DNA of 64,000 bases from Inia geoffrensis (GCA_036417435.1 JAZAQT010000229.1:558001-622000), one strand, 5' to 3'; counted from the first letter of the stretch, positions 38,163-52,035 are shown. The notes: generated from the letters alone by a model not told the origin. Translations and numbers: made by a program.

Positions 38163-39897
38163 TCTTAAATAAGTCCTTCAGGGCTTGTGAGGAATCTTGG
38201 ATTTACCACCTCTACATCCACAGCTGGGGGAGAGATAAGGCTGGACACTTGGGCCTGATAGTATTGGTGAGGGAATGCAGACCATTTGAGGTAATGGTGC
38301 ATGGTTCCCATTCCACGGGTCCCAAATCTCCACGTTTAAGTGATTTATCCTTCAGCTAAAATATGCATGGAAAACCCAGAATATGGTCCACGAAGTGATC
38401 AGGCATAATTTCTAAAACTCATCGCCATTTTCGCCCCTGATACTCGAGTTCGCCGTTCCAGATGCGATATTAACATTCTCCCCACTTGGAGAGTCAGTGC
38501 CTTTGACCTCTTGTTTGGCACAGTTTGCAATTTCTGTGGAAGATGAACAGGAATAAGGAGAACCAATGAGCGGCTAAATCGATGTGTTTGGACGGGCACA
38601 TTGAACTCTGATTTCCCTACAGGAAGAAGAATTCACCAAAGGCTCAGCGGGCCATGCCGGAACGAGATTAGGGCCTGAAGCAATTCTTCGGGTTTTCGGT
38701 CAGCTCACAAGAAAGCGAGTTGAGAAAAGGAGATCTTTGGCACTGTAGCTCACAATCCTGCAGAGTTCCAAATGACCCCTATCATCCAAAAATTTATTGA
38801 AGGAAGGCTGTGAAGAGGACTTGAACGCGACGCAGAATTGCAGAAAACAGATATCAGGGGGTACATAAGAATTGCTCTGAAAGCGTAGGAAAAGAGGCAG
38901 CAGTTCGACAGTGATGCACTTGGCCAAAAAGGGCGTATGCGTTTTTTCCTGAATATATTCAGGAAAAAACGCATACGCCCTTTTTGGCCAACCAAGCAAG
39001 CCTGAAATGGAAATCCGCACTACAAGGAAGTCTCACTTCCCACGGATCCAAAGCGCCGTCCGAAAAAAGTGTAAAATCCAGAGAGGCAGGACAGGCCGTG
39101 GAGAACCGGCAGCCTTGTTATGCTGATGGGCGGGATGTAAATTGCCAACAGCCACTCTGGAGAAGTGGATGGTGTTTCCTGGAACAAAGAAAAAACCAAG
39201 CTAGAGAGCCTAGGGCACGTCCACTTATGGTGCTATAGATTCGGAAAATTTAAATGAAAAAGACACAGCCACACCAAAGTTTGGGGCTGCTCTGTGTACG
39301 GGATCCTTGACTATGGTACAACTTTAATAGCCCAGAAAGAGAAAAATGGATATAGAAGTTGTGGTACATCCCTACAATGGAATATCACTCAACAATGAAA
39401 TCCATGGCAACACACCAGTAGCAGCATAATGACAGTATTTAGTTATGATGATTCTAAGTGAAATAAGTCACACAGAAAAAGAAACATCATAAGATATCAC
39501 TAATACCGGGAATGTAAACACGGCTACGTGTGAACTGCATTACAAAACACAACAGAGTCTCACATTTACAAAAGAAACTTATGCTTGCTTAAGGGGAAAG
39601 GAGAGTGGGGAGGCTGCATAAAAAAAGAGGTTGACATTAGGCCAGATACCATTCCATAAGCCAAATATATATTAGACAAGACCTACTCATTGCTCAACCA
39701 AATGGACTCAACACCCCGTATTCAAAACCTTGGAATATGGCTGACTATGAAGAAAATTAAAACCCATACATTTATGGGTCTCCATAAGAAAATCATTTGT
39801 GTACACCACCATACACACAGCAGTGTCAATAAGCTAAATCCCCTTATAAAAATAAATTTGAAAAACAAAACACAAGGAATGTTAAATAGAGAGAAAT
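38163..39897 (+). repeat. Satellite monomer 23 (beta)
   Basis: Length 1,735 bp. Palindrome 38,920-38,991, perfect. L1 part 38,984-39,877. Second beta in a row; right half begins the block-D tetramer. Confidence 0.95.
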
Positions 39898-41631
39898 TCT
39901 TAAATAAGTCCTTCAGAGTTTGTGAGGAATCTTGGATTTACCACCTCTACATCCACAGCTGTGGGAGAGATAAGGCTGGACACTGGGGCTGATACTATTG
40001 GTGAGGGAATGCAGACCCTTTGAGGTAATGGTGCATGGTTCCCATTGCACGGGTCCCAAGTCTCCACGTTTAAGGGATTTATCCTTCAGCTAAAATATGC
40101 ATGGAAAACCCAGAATATGGTGCACGAAGTGACCAGGCAAAATTTTAAAACTCATCGCCATTTTCGCCCCCTGGTACTCGAGTTTGCCCTTCCAGATGCG
40201 ATATTAACATTCTCCCCACTTGGAGAGTAAGTGCCTTTGACCTCTTGTTTGGCACAGTTTGCAATTTCTGTGGAAGATGAACAGGAATAAGGAGAACCAA
40301 TGAGCGGCTAACTCGATGTGTTTGGACGGGCACATTGAACTCTGATTTCCCTACAGGAAGAAGAATTCACCAAAGGCTCAGTGGGCCATGCCGGAACGAG
40401 ATTAGGGCCTGAAGCAATTCTTCAGGTTTGCGGTCAGCTCACAAGAAAGCGAGTTGAGAAAAGGAGATTTTTGGCACTGTAACTCACAATCCTGCAGAGT
40501 TCCAAATGACCTCTATCATCCAAAAATTTATTGAAGGAAGGCTGTGAAGAGGACTTGAACCCGACGCAGAATTGCAGAAAACAGATTTCAGGGGGTAGAT
40601 AAGAATTGCTCTGAGAGCGTAGGAAAAGAGGCAGCAGCTCGACAGTGATGCACTTGGCCAAAAAGGGCGTATGCGTTTTTTCCTGAATATATTCAGGAAA
40701 AAACGCATACGCCCTTTTTGGCCAAGCAAGCAAGCCTGCAATGGAAATACGCACTACAAGGAAGTCTCACTTCCCACCGATCCAAATGGCCGTCCGAAAA
40801 AAGTGTAAAATCCAGAGAGGCAGGACAGGCCATGGAGAACCGGCAGCCTTGTTAAGCTGATGGGCGGGATGTAAATTGCCAACAGCCAATCTGGAGAAGT
40901 GGATGGTGTTTCCTGGAACAAAGAAAAAAACAAGGTAGAGAGCCTAGGGCACTTCCACTTATGGTGCTATAGATTCGGAAAATTTAAATGAAAAAGACAC
41001 AGCCACACCAAAGTTTGGGGCTGCTCTGTGTACGGGAGCCTTGACTATGGTACAACTTTAATAGCCCAGAAAGAGAAAAATGGATATAGAAGTTGTGGTA
41101 CATCCCTACAATGGAATATCACTCAACAATGAAATCAATGGCAACAGACCAGTAGCAGCATAATGAGAGGATTTAGTTATGATGATTCTAAGTGAAATAA
41201 GTCACACAGAAAAAGAAACATCATAAGATATCACTAATACCGGGAATGTAAACACGGCTACGTGTGAACTGCATTACAAAACACAACAGAGTCTCACATT
41301 TACAAAAGAAACTTATGCTTGCTTAAGGGGAAAGGACAGTGGGGAGGCTGCATAAAACCAGAGGTTCACATTAGGACAGATACCATTCCATAAGCCAAAT
41401 ATATATTAGACAAGACCTACTCCTTGCTCAACCAAATGGATTCAACACCCCGTATTCAAAACCTAGGAATATGCCTGACTATGAAGAAAATTAAAACCCA
41501 TACATTTATAGGTCTCCATAAGAAAATCATTTGTGTACAGCACCATACACACAGCAGTGTCAATAAGCTAAATCCCCTTATAAAAATAAATTTGAAAAAC
41601 AAAACACAAGGAATGTGAAATAGAGAGAAAT
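39898..41631 (+). repeat. Satellite monomer 24 (alpha)
   Basis: Length 1,734 bp. Palindrome 40,654-40,725, perfect and extendable to 74 bp. L1 part 40,718-41,611 with the stop-creating TTGTTAAGC and the BamHI-destroying GGGAGCC. Confidence 0.95.
40653..40726. repeat. Palindrome extended to 74 bp (monomer 24)
   Basis: A C-to-G change just 3' of the right arm (GGCCAAGCAAG where others read GGCCAACCAAG) adds one base pair on each side. The same change is in monomer 28 at 47,589-47,662, the tetramer counterpart. Confidence 0.9.
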
Positions 41632-43365
41632 TCTTAAATAAGTCCTTCAGGGCTTGTGAGGAATCTTGGATTTACCACCTCTACATCCCCAGCTGTGGGA
41701 GAGATAAGGCTGGACACTTGGGGCTGATAGTATTGGTGAGGGAATGCAGACCCTTTGAGGTAATGGTGCATGGTTCCCATTCCACGGGTCCCAAATCTCC
41801 ACGTTTAAGGGATTTATCCTTCAGCTAAAATATGCATGGAAAACCCAGAATATGGTCCACGAAGTGATCAGGCATAATTTCTAAAACTCATCGCCATTTT
41901 CGCCCCCTGGTACTCGAGTTCGCCATTCCAGATGCGATATTAACATTCTCCCCACTTGGAGAGTCAGTGCCTTTGACCTCTTGTTTCGCAGTTTGCAATT
42001 TCTGTGGAAGATGAACAGGAATATTGAGAACGAATGAGCGGCTAACTCGATGTGTTTCGACGGGCACATTGAACTCTGATTTCCCTACAGGAAGAAGAAT
42101 TCAACAAAGGCTCAGCGGGCCATGCCGGAACGAGATTAAGGCCTGAAGCAATTCTTCGGGTTTGTGGTCAGCTCAAAAGAAAGCGAGTTGAGAAAAGGAG
42201 ATTTTTGGCACTGTAACTCACAATCCTGCAGAGTTCCAAATGACGCCTATCATCCAAAAATTTATTGAAGGAAGGCTGTGAAGAGGCCTTGAACGCGACG
42301 CAGAATGGCAGAAAACAGATATCAGGGGATAGATAAGAATTGCTCTGAAAGAGAAGGAAAAGAGGCAGCAGTTCGACAGTGATGCACTTGGCCAAAAGGG
42401 GCGTAAGCGTTTTTTCCTGAATATATTCAGGAAAAGACGCATACACCCTTTTTGGCCAACCAAGCAAGCCTGCAATGGAAATCCGCACTACAAGGAAGTC
42501 TCACTTCCCACCGATCCAAATGGCCGTCCGAAAAAAGTGTAAAATCCAGAGAGGCAGGACAGGCCATGGAGAACCGGCAGCCTTGTTAAGCTGATGGGCG
42601 GGATGTAAATTGCCAACAGCCAATCTGGAGAAGTGGATGGTGTTTCCTGGAACAAAGAAAAAAACAAGGTAGAGAGCCTAGGGCACTTCCACTTATGGTG
42701 CTATAGATTCGGAAAATTTAAATGAAAAAGACACAGCCACACCAAAGTTTGGGGCTGCTCTGTGTACGGGAGCCTTGACTATGGTACAACTTTAATAGCC
42801 CAGAAAGAGAAAAATGGATATAGAAGTTGTGGTACATCCCTACAATGGAATATCACTCAACAATGAAATCAATGGCAACAGTCCAGTAGCAGCATAATGA
42901 GAGGATTTAGTTATGATGATTCTAAGTGAAATAAGTCACGCAGAAAAAGAAAAATCATAAGATATCACTAATACCGGGAATGTAAACACGGCTACGTGTG
43001 AACTGCATTACAAAACACAACAGAGTCTCACATTTACAAAAGAAACTTATGCTTGCTTAAGGGGAAAGGACAGTGGGGAGGCTGCATAAAACCAGAGGTT
43101 CACATTAGGACAGATACCATTCCATAAGCCAAATATATATTAGACAAGACCTACTCCTTGCTCAACCAAATGGACTCAACACCCCGTATTCAAAACCTAG
43201 GAATATGCCTGACTATGAAGAAAATTAAAACCCATACATTTATAGGTCTCCATAAGAAAATCATTTGTGTACAGCACCATACACACAGCAGTGTCAATAA
43301 GCTAAATCCCCTTATAAAAATAAATTTGAAAAACAAAACACAAGGAATGTGAAATAGAGAGAAAT
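41632..43365 (+). repeat. Satellite monomer 25 (beta)
   Basis: Length 1,734 bp (two bases missing in TTTCGCAGTTTGC). Palindrome 42,388-42,459 with four mismatches. L1 part 42,452-43,345, matching that of monomer 24. Confidence 0.95.
42388..42459. repeat. Decayed palindrome, 4 arm mismatches (monomer 25 class)
   Basis: The left arm reads AAAAGGGGCGTAAGCG and the right arm AAAAGACGCATACACCC. The arms disagree at four positions, two of which would still allow G-U pairs in RNA. Monomers 26 (44,122-44,193) and 29 (49,324-49,395) share this form; monomer 30 (51,058-51,129) has three mismatches. Confidence 0.9.
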
Positions 43366-45099
43366 TCTTAAATAAGTCCTTCAGGGCTTGTGAGGAATCT
43401 TGGATTTACCACCTCTACATCCCCAGCTGTGGGAGAGATAAGGCTGGACACTTGGGGCTGATAGTATTGGTGAGGGAATGCAGACCCTTTGAGGTAATGG
43501 TGCATGGTTCCCATTCCACGGGTCCCAAATCTCCACGTTTAAGGGATTTATCCTTCAGCTAAAATATGCATGGAAAACCCAGAATATGGTCCACGAAGTG
43601 ATCAGGCATAATTTCTAAAACTCATCGCCATTTTCGCCCCCTGGTACTCGAGTTCGCCATTCCAGATGCGATATTAACATTCTCCCCACTTGGAGAGTCA
43701 GTGCCTTTGACCTCTTGTTTCGCAGTTTGCAATTTCTGTGGAAGATGAACAGGAATATTGAGAACGAATGAGCGGCTAACTCGATGTGTTTCGACGGGCA
43801 CATTGAACTCTGATTTCCCTACAGGAAGAAGAATTCAACAAAGGCTCAGCGGGCCATGCCGGAACGAGATTAAGGCCTGAAGCAATTCTTCGGGTTTGTG
43901 GTCAGCTCACAAGAAAGCGAGTTGAGAAAAGGAGATTTTTGGCACTGTAACTCACAATACTGCAGAGTTCCAAATGACGCCTATCATCCAAAAATTTATT
44001 GAAGGAAGGCTGTGAAGAGGCCTTGAACGCGACGCAGAATTGCAGAAAACAGATATCAGGGGATAGATAAGAATTGCTCTGAAAGAGAAGGAAAAGAGGC
44101 AGCAGTTCGACAGTGATGCACTTGGCCAAAAGGGGCGTAAGCGTTTTTTCCTGAATATATTCAGGAAAAGACGCATACACCCTTTTTGGCCAACCAAGCA
44201 AGCCTGCAATGGAAATCCGCACTACAAGGAAGTCTCACTTCCCACCGATCCAAAGGGCCCTCCGAAAAAAGTGTAAAATCCAGAGAGGCAGGACAGGCCA
44301 TGGAGAACTGGCAGCCTTGTTATGCTGATGGGCGGGATGTAAATTGCCAACAGCCACTCTGGAGAAGTGGATGGTGTTTCCTGGAACAAAGAAAAAACCA
44401 AGCTAGAGAGCCTAGGGCACTTCCACTTATGGTGCTATAGATTCGGAAAATTTAAATGAAAAAGACACAGCCACACCAAAGTTTGGGGCTGCTCTGTGTA
44501 CGGGATCCTTGACTATGGTACAACTTTAATAGCCCAGAAAGAGAAAAATGGATATAGAAGTTGTGGTACATCCCTACAATGGAATATCACTCAACAATGA
44601 AATCAATGGAAACAGACCAGTAGCAGCATAATGAGAGGATTTAGTTATGATGATTCTAAGTGAAATAAGTCACACAGAAAAAGAAACATCATAAGATATC
44701 ACTAATACCGGGAATGTAAACACGGCTACGCGTGAGCTGCATTTCAAAACAAAACAGAGTCTCACATTTACAAAAGAAACTTAGGCTTGCTTAAGGGTAA
44801 AGGAGAGTGGGGAGGCTGCATAAAACCAGAGGTTGACATTAGGACAGATACCATTCCATAAGCCAAATATATATTAGACAAGACCTACTCCTTGCTCAAC
44901 CAAATGGACTCAACAACCCGTATTGAAAACCTAGGAATATGCCTGACTATGAAGAAAATTAAAACCCATGCATTTATAGGTCTCCATAAGAAAATCATTT
45001 GTGTACAGCAGCATACACACAGCAGTGTCAATAAGCTAAATCCCCTTATAAAAATAAATTTGAAAAAGAAAACACAAGGAATGTCAAATAGAGAGAAAT
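43366..45099 (+). repeat. Satellite monomer 26 (beta, chimeric)
   Basis: Length 1,734 bp. Palindrome 44,122-44,193 with four mismatches. L1 part 44,186-45,079. Left half equals monomer 25; right half is a different variant, with the switch at 44,180-44,254. Confidence 0.95.
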
Positions 45100-46833
45100 T
45101 CTTAAATAAGTCCTTCAGGGTTTGTGAGGAATCTTGGATTTACCACCTCTACATCCACAGCTGTGGGAGAGATAATGCTGGACACTGGGGCTGATACTAT
45201 TGGTGAGGGAATGCAGACCCTTTGAGGTAATGGTGCATGGTTCCCATTGCACGGGTCCCAAGTCTCCACGTTTAAGGGATTTATCCTTCAGCTAAAATAT
45301 GCATGGAAAACCCAGAATATGGTCCACGAAGTGACCAGGCAAAATTTTAAAACTCATCGCCATTTTCGCCCGCTGGTACTCGAGTTCGCCCTTCCAGATG
45401 CGATATTAACATTCTCCCCACTTGGAGAGTCAGTGCCTTTGACCTCTTGTTTGGCACAGTTTGCAATTTCTGTGGAAGATGAACAGGAATAAGGAGAACC
45501 AATGAGTGGCTAACTCGATGTGTTTGGACGGGCACATTAAACTCTGATTTCCCTACAGGAAGAAGAATTCACCAAAGGCTCAGCGGGCCATGCCGGAACG
45601 AGATTAGGGCCTGAAGCAATTCTTCGGGTTTGCGGTCAGCTCACAAGAAAGCGAGTTGAGAAAAGGAGATCTTTGGCACTGTAACTCACAATCCTGCAGA
45701 GTTCCAAATGACCTCTATCATCCAAAAATTTATTGAAGGAACGCTGTGAAGAGGACTTGAACCCGACGCAGAATTGCAGAAAACAGATATCAGGGTGTAG
45801 ATAAGAATTGCTCTGAAAGCGTAGGAAAAGAGGCAGCAGTTCGACAGTGATGCACTTGGTCAAAAAGGGCGTATGCGTTTTTTCCTGAATATATTCAGGA
45901 AAAAAGGCATACGCCCTTTTTGGCCAACCAAGCAAGCCTGCAATGGAAATCCGCACTACAAGGAAGTCTCACTTCCCACGGATCCAAAGGGCCGTCCGAA
46001 AAAAGTGTAAAATCCAGAGAGGCAGGACAGGCCGTGGAGAACCGGCAGCCTTGTTATGCTGATGGGCGGGATGTAAATTGCCAACAGCCACTCTGGAGAA
46101 GTGGATGGTGTTTCCTGGAACAAAGAAAAAACCAAGCTAGAGAGCCTAGGGCACGTCCACTTATGGTGCTATAGATTCGGAAAATTTAAATGAAAAAGAC
46201 ACAGCCACACCAAAGTTTGGGGCTGCTCTGTGTACGGGATCCTTGACTATGGTACAACTTTAATAGCCCAGAAAGAGAAAAATGGATATAGAAGTTGTGG
46301 TACATCCCTACAATGGAATATCACTCAACAATGAAATCCATGGCAACACACCAGTAGCAGCATAATGACAGGATTTAGTTATGATGATTCTAAGTGAAAT
46401 AAGTCACACAGAAAAAGAAACATCATAAGATATCACTAATACCGGGAATGTAAACACGGCTACGTGTGAACTGCATTACAAAACACAACAGAGTCTCACA
46501 TTTACAAAAGAAACTTATGCTTGCTTAAGGGGAAAGGAGAGTGGGGAGGCTGCATAAAAAAAGAGGTTGACATTAGGCCAGATACCATTCCATAAGCCAA
46601 ATATATATTAGACAAGACCTACTCATTGCTCAACCAAATGGACTCAACACCCCGTATTCAAAACCTTGGAATATGGCTGACTATGAAGAAAATTAAAACC
46701 CATACATTTATGGGTCTCCATAAGAAAATCATTTGTGTACACCACCATACACACAGCAGTGTCAATAAGCTAAATCCCCTTATAAAAATAAATTTGAAAA
46801 ACAAAACACAAGGAATGTTAAATAGAGAGAAAT
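45100..46833 (+). repeat. Satellite monomer 27 (alpha)
   Basis: Length 1,734 bp. Palindrome 45,856-45,927 with two mismatches (TTGGTCAAAA; GGCATACG). L1 part 45,920-46,813. Follows the beta-beta pair. Confidence 0.95.
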
Positions 46834-48567
46834 TCTTAAATAAGTCCTTCAGAGTTTGTGAGGAATCTTGGATTTACCACCTCTACATCCACAGCTGTGG
46901 GAGAGATAAGGCTGGACACTGGGGCTGATACTATTGGTGAGGGAATGCAGACCCTTTGAGGTAATGGTGCATGGTTCCCATTGCACGGGTCCCAAGTCTC
47001 CACGTTTAAGGGATTTATCCTTCAGCTAAAATATGCATGGAAAACCCAGAATATGGTGCACGAAGTGACCAGGCAAAATTTTAAAACTCATCGCCATTTT
47101 CGCCCCCTGGTACTCGAGTTTGCCCTTCCAGATGCGATATTAACATTCTCCCCACTTGGAGAGTAAGTGCCTTTGACCTCTTGTTTGGCACAGTTTGCAA
47201 TTTCTGTGGAAGATGAACAGGAATAAGGAGAACCAATGAGCGGCTAACTCGATGTGTTTGGACGGGCACATTGAACTCTGATTTGCCTACAGGAAGAAGA
47301 ATTCACCAAAGGCTCAGTGGGCCATGCCGGAACGAGATTAGGGCCTGAAGCAATTCTTCAGGTTTGCGGTCAGCTCACAAGAAAGCGAGTTGAGAAAAGG
47401 AGATTTTTGGCACTGTAACTCACAATCCTGCAGAGTTCCAAATGACCTCTATCATCCAAAAATTTATTGAAGGAAGGCTGTGAAGAGGACTTGAACCCGA
47501 CGCAGAATTGCAGAAAACAGATTTCAGGGGGTAGATAAGAATTGCTCTGAGAGCGTAGGAAAAGAGGCAGCAGCTCGACAGTGATGCACTTGGCCAAAAA
47601 GGGCGTATGCGTTTTTTCCTGAATATATTCAGGAAAAAACGCATACGCCCTTTTTGGCCAAGCAAGCAAGCCTGCAATGGAAATACGCACTACAAGGAAG
47701 TCTCACTTCCCACCGATCCAAATGGCCGTCCGAAAAAAGTGTAAAATCCAGAGAGGCAGGACAGGCCATGGAGAACCGGCAGCCTTGTTAAGCTGATGGG
47801 CGGGATGTAAATTGCCAACAGCCAATCTGGAGAAGTGGATGGTGTTTCCTGGAACAAAGAAAAAAACAAGGTAGAGAGCCTAGGGCACTTCCACTTATGG
47901 TGCTATAGATTCGGAAAATTTAAATGAAAAAGACACAGCCACACCAAAGTTTGGGGCTGCTCTGTGTACGGGAGCCTTGACTATGGTACAACTTTAATAG
48001 CCCAGAAAGAGAAAAATGGATATAGAAGTTGTGGTACATCCCTACAATGGAATATCACTCAACAATGAAATCAATGGCAACAGACCAGTAGCAGCATAAT
48101 GAGAGGATTTAGTTATGATGATTCTAAGTGAAATAAGTCACACAGAAAAAGAAACATCATAAGATATCACTAATACCGGGAATGTAAACACGGCTACGTG
48201 TGAACTGCATTACAAAACACAACAGAGTCTCACATTTACAAAAGAAACTTATGCTTGCTTAAGGGGAAAGGACAGTGGGGAGGCTGCATAAAACCAGAGG
48301 TTCACATTAGGACAGATACCATTCCATAAGCCAAATATATATTAGACAAGACCTACTCCTTGCTCAACCAAATGGATTCAACACCCCGTATTCAAAACCT
48401 AGGAATATGCCTGACTATGAAGAAAATTAACACCCATACATTTATAGGTCTCCATAAGAAAATCATTTGTGTACAGCACCATACACACAGGAGTGTCAAT
48501 AAGCTAAATCCCCTTATAAAAATAAATTTGAAAAACAAAACACAAGGAATGTGAAATAGAGAGAAAT
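46834..48567 (+). repeat. Satellite monomer 28 (alpha)
   Basis: Length 1,734 bp. Palindrome 47,590-47,661, perfect and extendable to 74 bp. L1 part 47,654-48,547. Counterpart of monomer 24. Confidence 0.95.
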
Positions 48568-50301
48568 TCTTAAGTAAGTCCTTCAGGGCTTGTGAGGAAT
48601 CTTGGATTTACCACCTCTACATCCCCAGCTGTGGGAGAGATAAGGCTGGACACTTGGGGCTGATAGTATTGGTGAGGGAATGCAGACCCTTTGAGGTAAT
48701 GGTGCATGGTTCCCATTCCACGGGTCCCAAATCTCCACGTTTAAGGGATTTATCCTTCAGCTAAAATATGCATGGAAAACCCAGAATATGGTCCACGAAG
48801 TGATCAGGCATAATTTCTAAAACTCATCGCCATTTTCGCCCCCTGGTACTCGAGTTCGCCATTCCAGATGCGATATTAACATTCTCCCCACTTGGAGAGT
48901 CAGTGCCTTTGACCTCTTGTTTCGCAGTTTGCAATTTCTGTGGAAGATGAACAGGAATATTGAGAACGAATGAGCGGCTAACTCGATGTGTTTCGACGGG
49001 CACATTGAACTCTGATTTCCCTACAGGAAGAAGAATTCAACAAAGGCTCAGCGGGCCATGCCGGAACGAGATTAAGGCCTGAAGCAATTCTTCGGGTTTG
49101 TGGTCAGCTCACAAGAAAGCGAGTTGAGAAAAGGAGATTTTTGGCACTGTAACTCACAATCCTGCAGAGTTCCAAATGACGCCTATCATCCAAAAATTTA
49201 TTGAAGGAAGGCTGTGAAGAGGCCTTGAACGCGACGCAGAATTGCAGAAAACAGATATCAGGGGATAGATAAGAATTGCTCTGAAAGAGAAGGAAAAGAG
49301 GCAGCAGTTCGACAGTGATGCACTTGGCCAAAAGGGGCGTAAGCGTTTTTTCCTGAATATATTCAGGAAAAGACGCATACACCCTTTTTGGCCAACCAAG
49401 CAAGCCTGCAATGGAAATCCGCACTACAAGGAAGTCTCACTTCCCACCGATCCAAATGGCCGTCCGAAAAAAGTGTAAAATCCAGAGAGGCAGGACAGGC
49501 CATGGAGAACCGGCAGCCTTGTTAAGCTGATGGGCGGGATGTAAATTGCCAACAGCCAATCTGGAGAAGTGGATGGTGTTTCCTGGAACAAAGAAAAAAT
49601 CAAGGTAGAGAGCCTAGGGCACTTCCACTTATGGTGCTATAGATTCGGAAAATTTAAATGAAAAAGACACAGCCACACCAAAGTTTGGGGCTGCTCTGTG
49701 TACGGGAGCCTTGACTATGGTACAACTTTAATAGCCCAGAAAGAGAAAAATGGATATAGAAGTTGTGGTACATCCCTACAATGGAATATCACTCAACAAT
49801 GAAATCAATGGCAACAGAGCAGTAGCAGCATAATGAGAGGATTTAGTTATGATGATTCTAAGTGAAATAAGTCACACAGAAAAAGAAACATCATAAGATA
49901 TCACTAATACCGGGAATGTAAACACGGCTACGTGTGAACTGCATTACAAAACACAACAGAGTCTCACATTTACAAAAGAAACTTATGCTTGCTTAAGGGG
50001 AAAGGACAGTGGGGAGGCTGCATAAAACCAGAGGTTCACATTAGGACAGATACCATTCCATAAGCCAAATATATATTAGACAAGACCTACTCCTTGCTCA
50101 ACCAAATGGACTCAACACCCCGTATTCAAAACCTAGGAATATGCCTGACTATGAAGAAAATTAAAACCCATACATTTATAGGTCTCCATAAGAAAATCAT
50201 TTGTGTACAGCACCATACACACAGCAGTGTCAATAAGCTAAATCCCCTTATAAAAATAAATTTGAAAAACAAAACACAAGGAATGTGAAATAGAGAGAAA
50301 T
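48568..50301 (+). repeat. Satellite monomer 29 (beta)
   Basis: Length 1,734 bp. Palindrome 49,324-49,395 with four mismatches. L1 part 49,388-50,281. Counterpart of monomer 25. Confidence 0.95.
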
Positions 50302-52035
50302 TCTTAAATAAGTCCTTCAGGGCTTGTGAGGAATCTTGGATTTACCACCTCTACATCCCCAGCTGTGGGAGAGATAAGGCTGGACACTTGGGGCTGATAG
50401 TATTGGTGAGGGAATGCAGACCCTTTGAGGTAATGGTGCATGGTTCCCATTCCACGGGTCCCAAATCTCCACGTTTAAGGGATTTATCCTTCAGCTAAAA
50501 TATGCATGGAAAACCCAGAATATGGTCCACGAAGTGATCAGGCATAATTTCTAAAACTCATCGCCATTTTCGCCCCCTGGTACTCGAGTTCGCCATTCCA
50601 GATGCGATATTAACATTCTCCCCACTTGGAGAGTCAGTGCCTTTGACCTCTTGTTTCGCAGTTTGCAATTTCTGTGGAAGATGAACAGGAATATTGAGAA
50701 CGAATGAGCGGCTAACTCGATGTGTTTCGACGGGCACATTGAACTCTGATTTCCCTACAGGAAGAAGAATTCAACAAAGGCTCAGCGGGCCATGCCGGAA
50801 CGAGATTAAGGCCTGAAGCAATTCTTCGGGTTTGTGGTCAGCTCACAAGAAAGCGAGTTGAGAAAAGGAGATTTTTGGCACTGTAACTCACAATCCTGCA
50901 GAGTTCCAAATGACGCCTATCATCCAAAAATTTATTGAAGGAAGGCTGTGAAGAGGCCTTGAACACGACGCAGAATTGCAGAAAACAGATATCAGGGGAT
51001 AGATAAGAATTGCTCTGATAGAGAAGGAAAAGAGGCAGCAGTTCGACAGTGATGCACTTGGCCAAAAGGGGCGTAAGCGTTTTTTCCTGAATATATTCAG
51101 GAAAAAACGCATACACCCTTTTTGGCCAACCAAGCAAGCCTGCAATGGAAATCCGCACTACAAGGAAGTCTCACTTCCCACCGATCCAAAGGGCCCTCCG
51201 AAAAAAGTGTAAAATCCAGAGAGGCAGGACAGGCCATGGAGAACTGGCAGCCTTGTTATGCTGATGGGCGGGATGTAAATTGCCAACAGCCACTCTGGAG
51301 AAGTGGATGGTGTTTCCTGGAACAAAGAAAAAACCAAGCTAGAGAGCCTAGGGCACTTCCACTTATGGTGCTATAGATTCGGAAAATTTAAATGAAAAAG
51401 ACACAGCCACACCAAAGTTTGGGGCTGCTCTGTGTACGGGATCCTTGACTATGGTACAACTTTAATAGCCCAGAAAGAGAAAAATGGATATAGAAGTTGT
51501 GGTACATCCCTACAATGGAATATCACTCAACAATGAAATCAATGGAAACAGACCAGTAGCAGCATAATGAGAGGATTTAGTTATGATGATTCTAAGTGAA
51601 ATAAGTCACACAGAAAAAGAAACATCATAAGATATCACTAATACCGGGAATGTAAACACGGCTACGCGTGAGCTGCATTTCAAAACAAAACAGAGTCTCA
51701 CATTTACAAAAGAAACTTAGGCTTGCTTAAGGGTAAAGGAGAGTGGGGAGGCTGCATAAAACCAGAGGTTGACATTAGGACAGATACCATTCCATAAGCC
51801 AAATATATATTAGACAAGACCTACTCCTTGCTCAACCAAATGGACTCAACAACCCGTATTGAAAACCTAGGAATATGCCTGACTATGAAGAAAATTAAAA
51901 CCCATACATTTATAGGTCTCCATAAGAAAATCATTTGTGTACAGCAGCATACACACAGCAGTGTCAATAAGCTAAATCCCCTTATAAAAATAAATTTGAA
52001 AAAGAAAACACAAGGAATGTCAAATAGAGAGAAAT
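50302..52035 (+). repeat. Satellite monomer 30 (beta)
   Basis: Length 1,734 bp. Palindrome 51,058-51,129 with three mismatches. L1 part 51,122-52,015. Counterpart of monomer 26. Confidence 0.95.

Larger units (their letters stand above)
39062..45997 (+). repeat. Block D tetramer, copy 1 (6,936 bp, alpha-beta-beta-alpha)
   Basis: Shared private variants lie 6,936 bp apart: GGGCACGTCCAC at 39,216 and 46,152, CATAAAAAAAGAGG near 39,618 and 46,554, and the TTTCGCAGTTTGC deletion in both beta copies. Limits are approximate because flanking monomers are closely related. Confidence 0.85.

Noticed and set aside
40551..40563. GGGTTCAAGTCC on the minus strand, similar to a tRNA/Pol III box B
   Set aside because: The bases around it cannot form a T stem, no box A is found at a suitable distance, and most monomers read GCGTTCAAGTCC.
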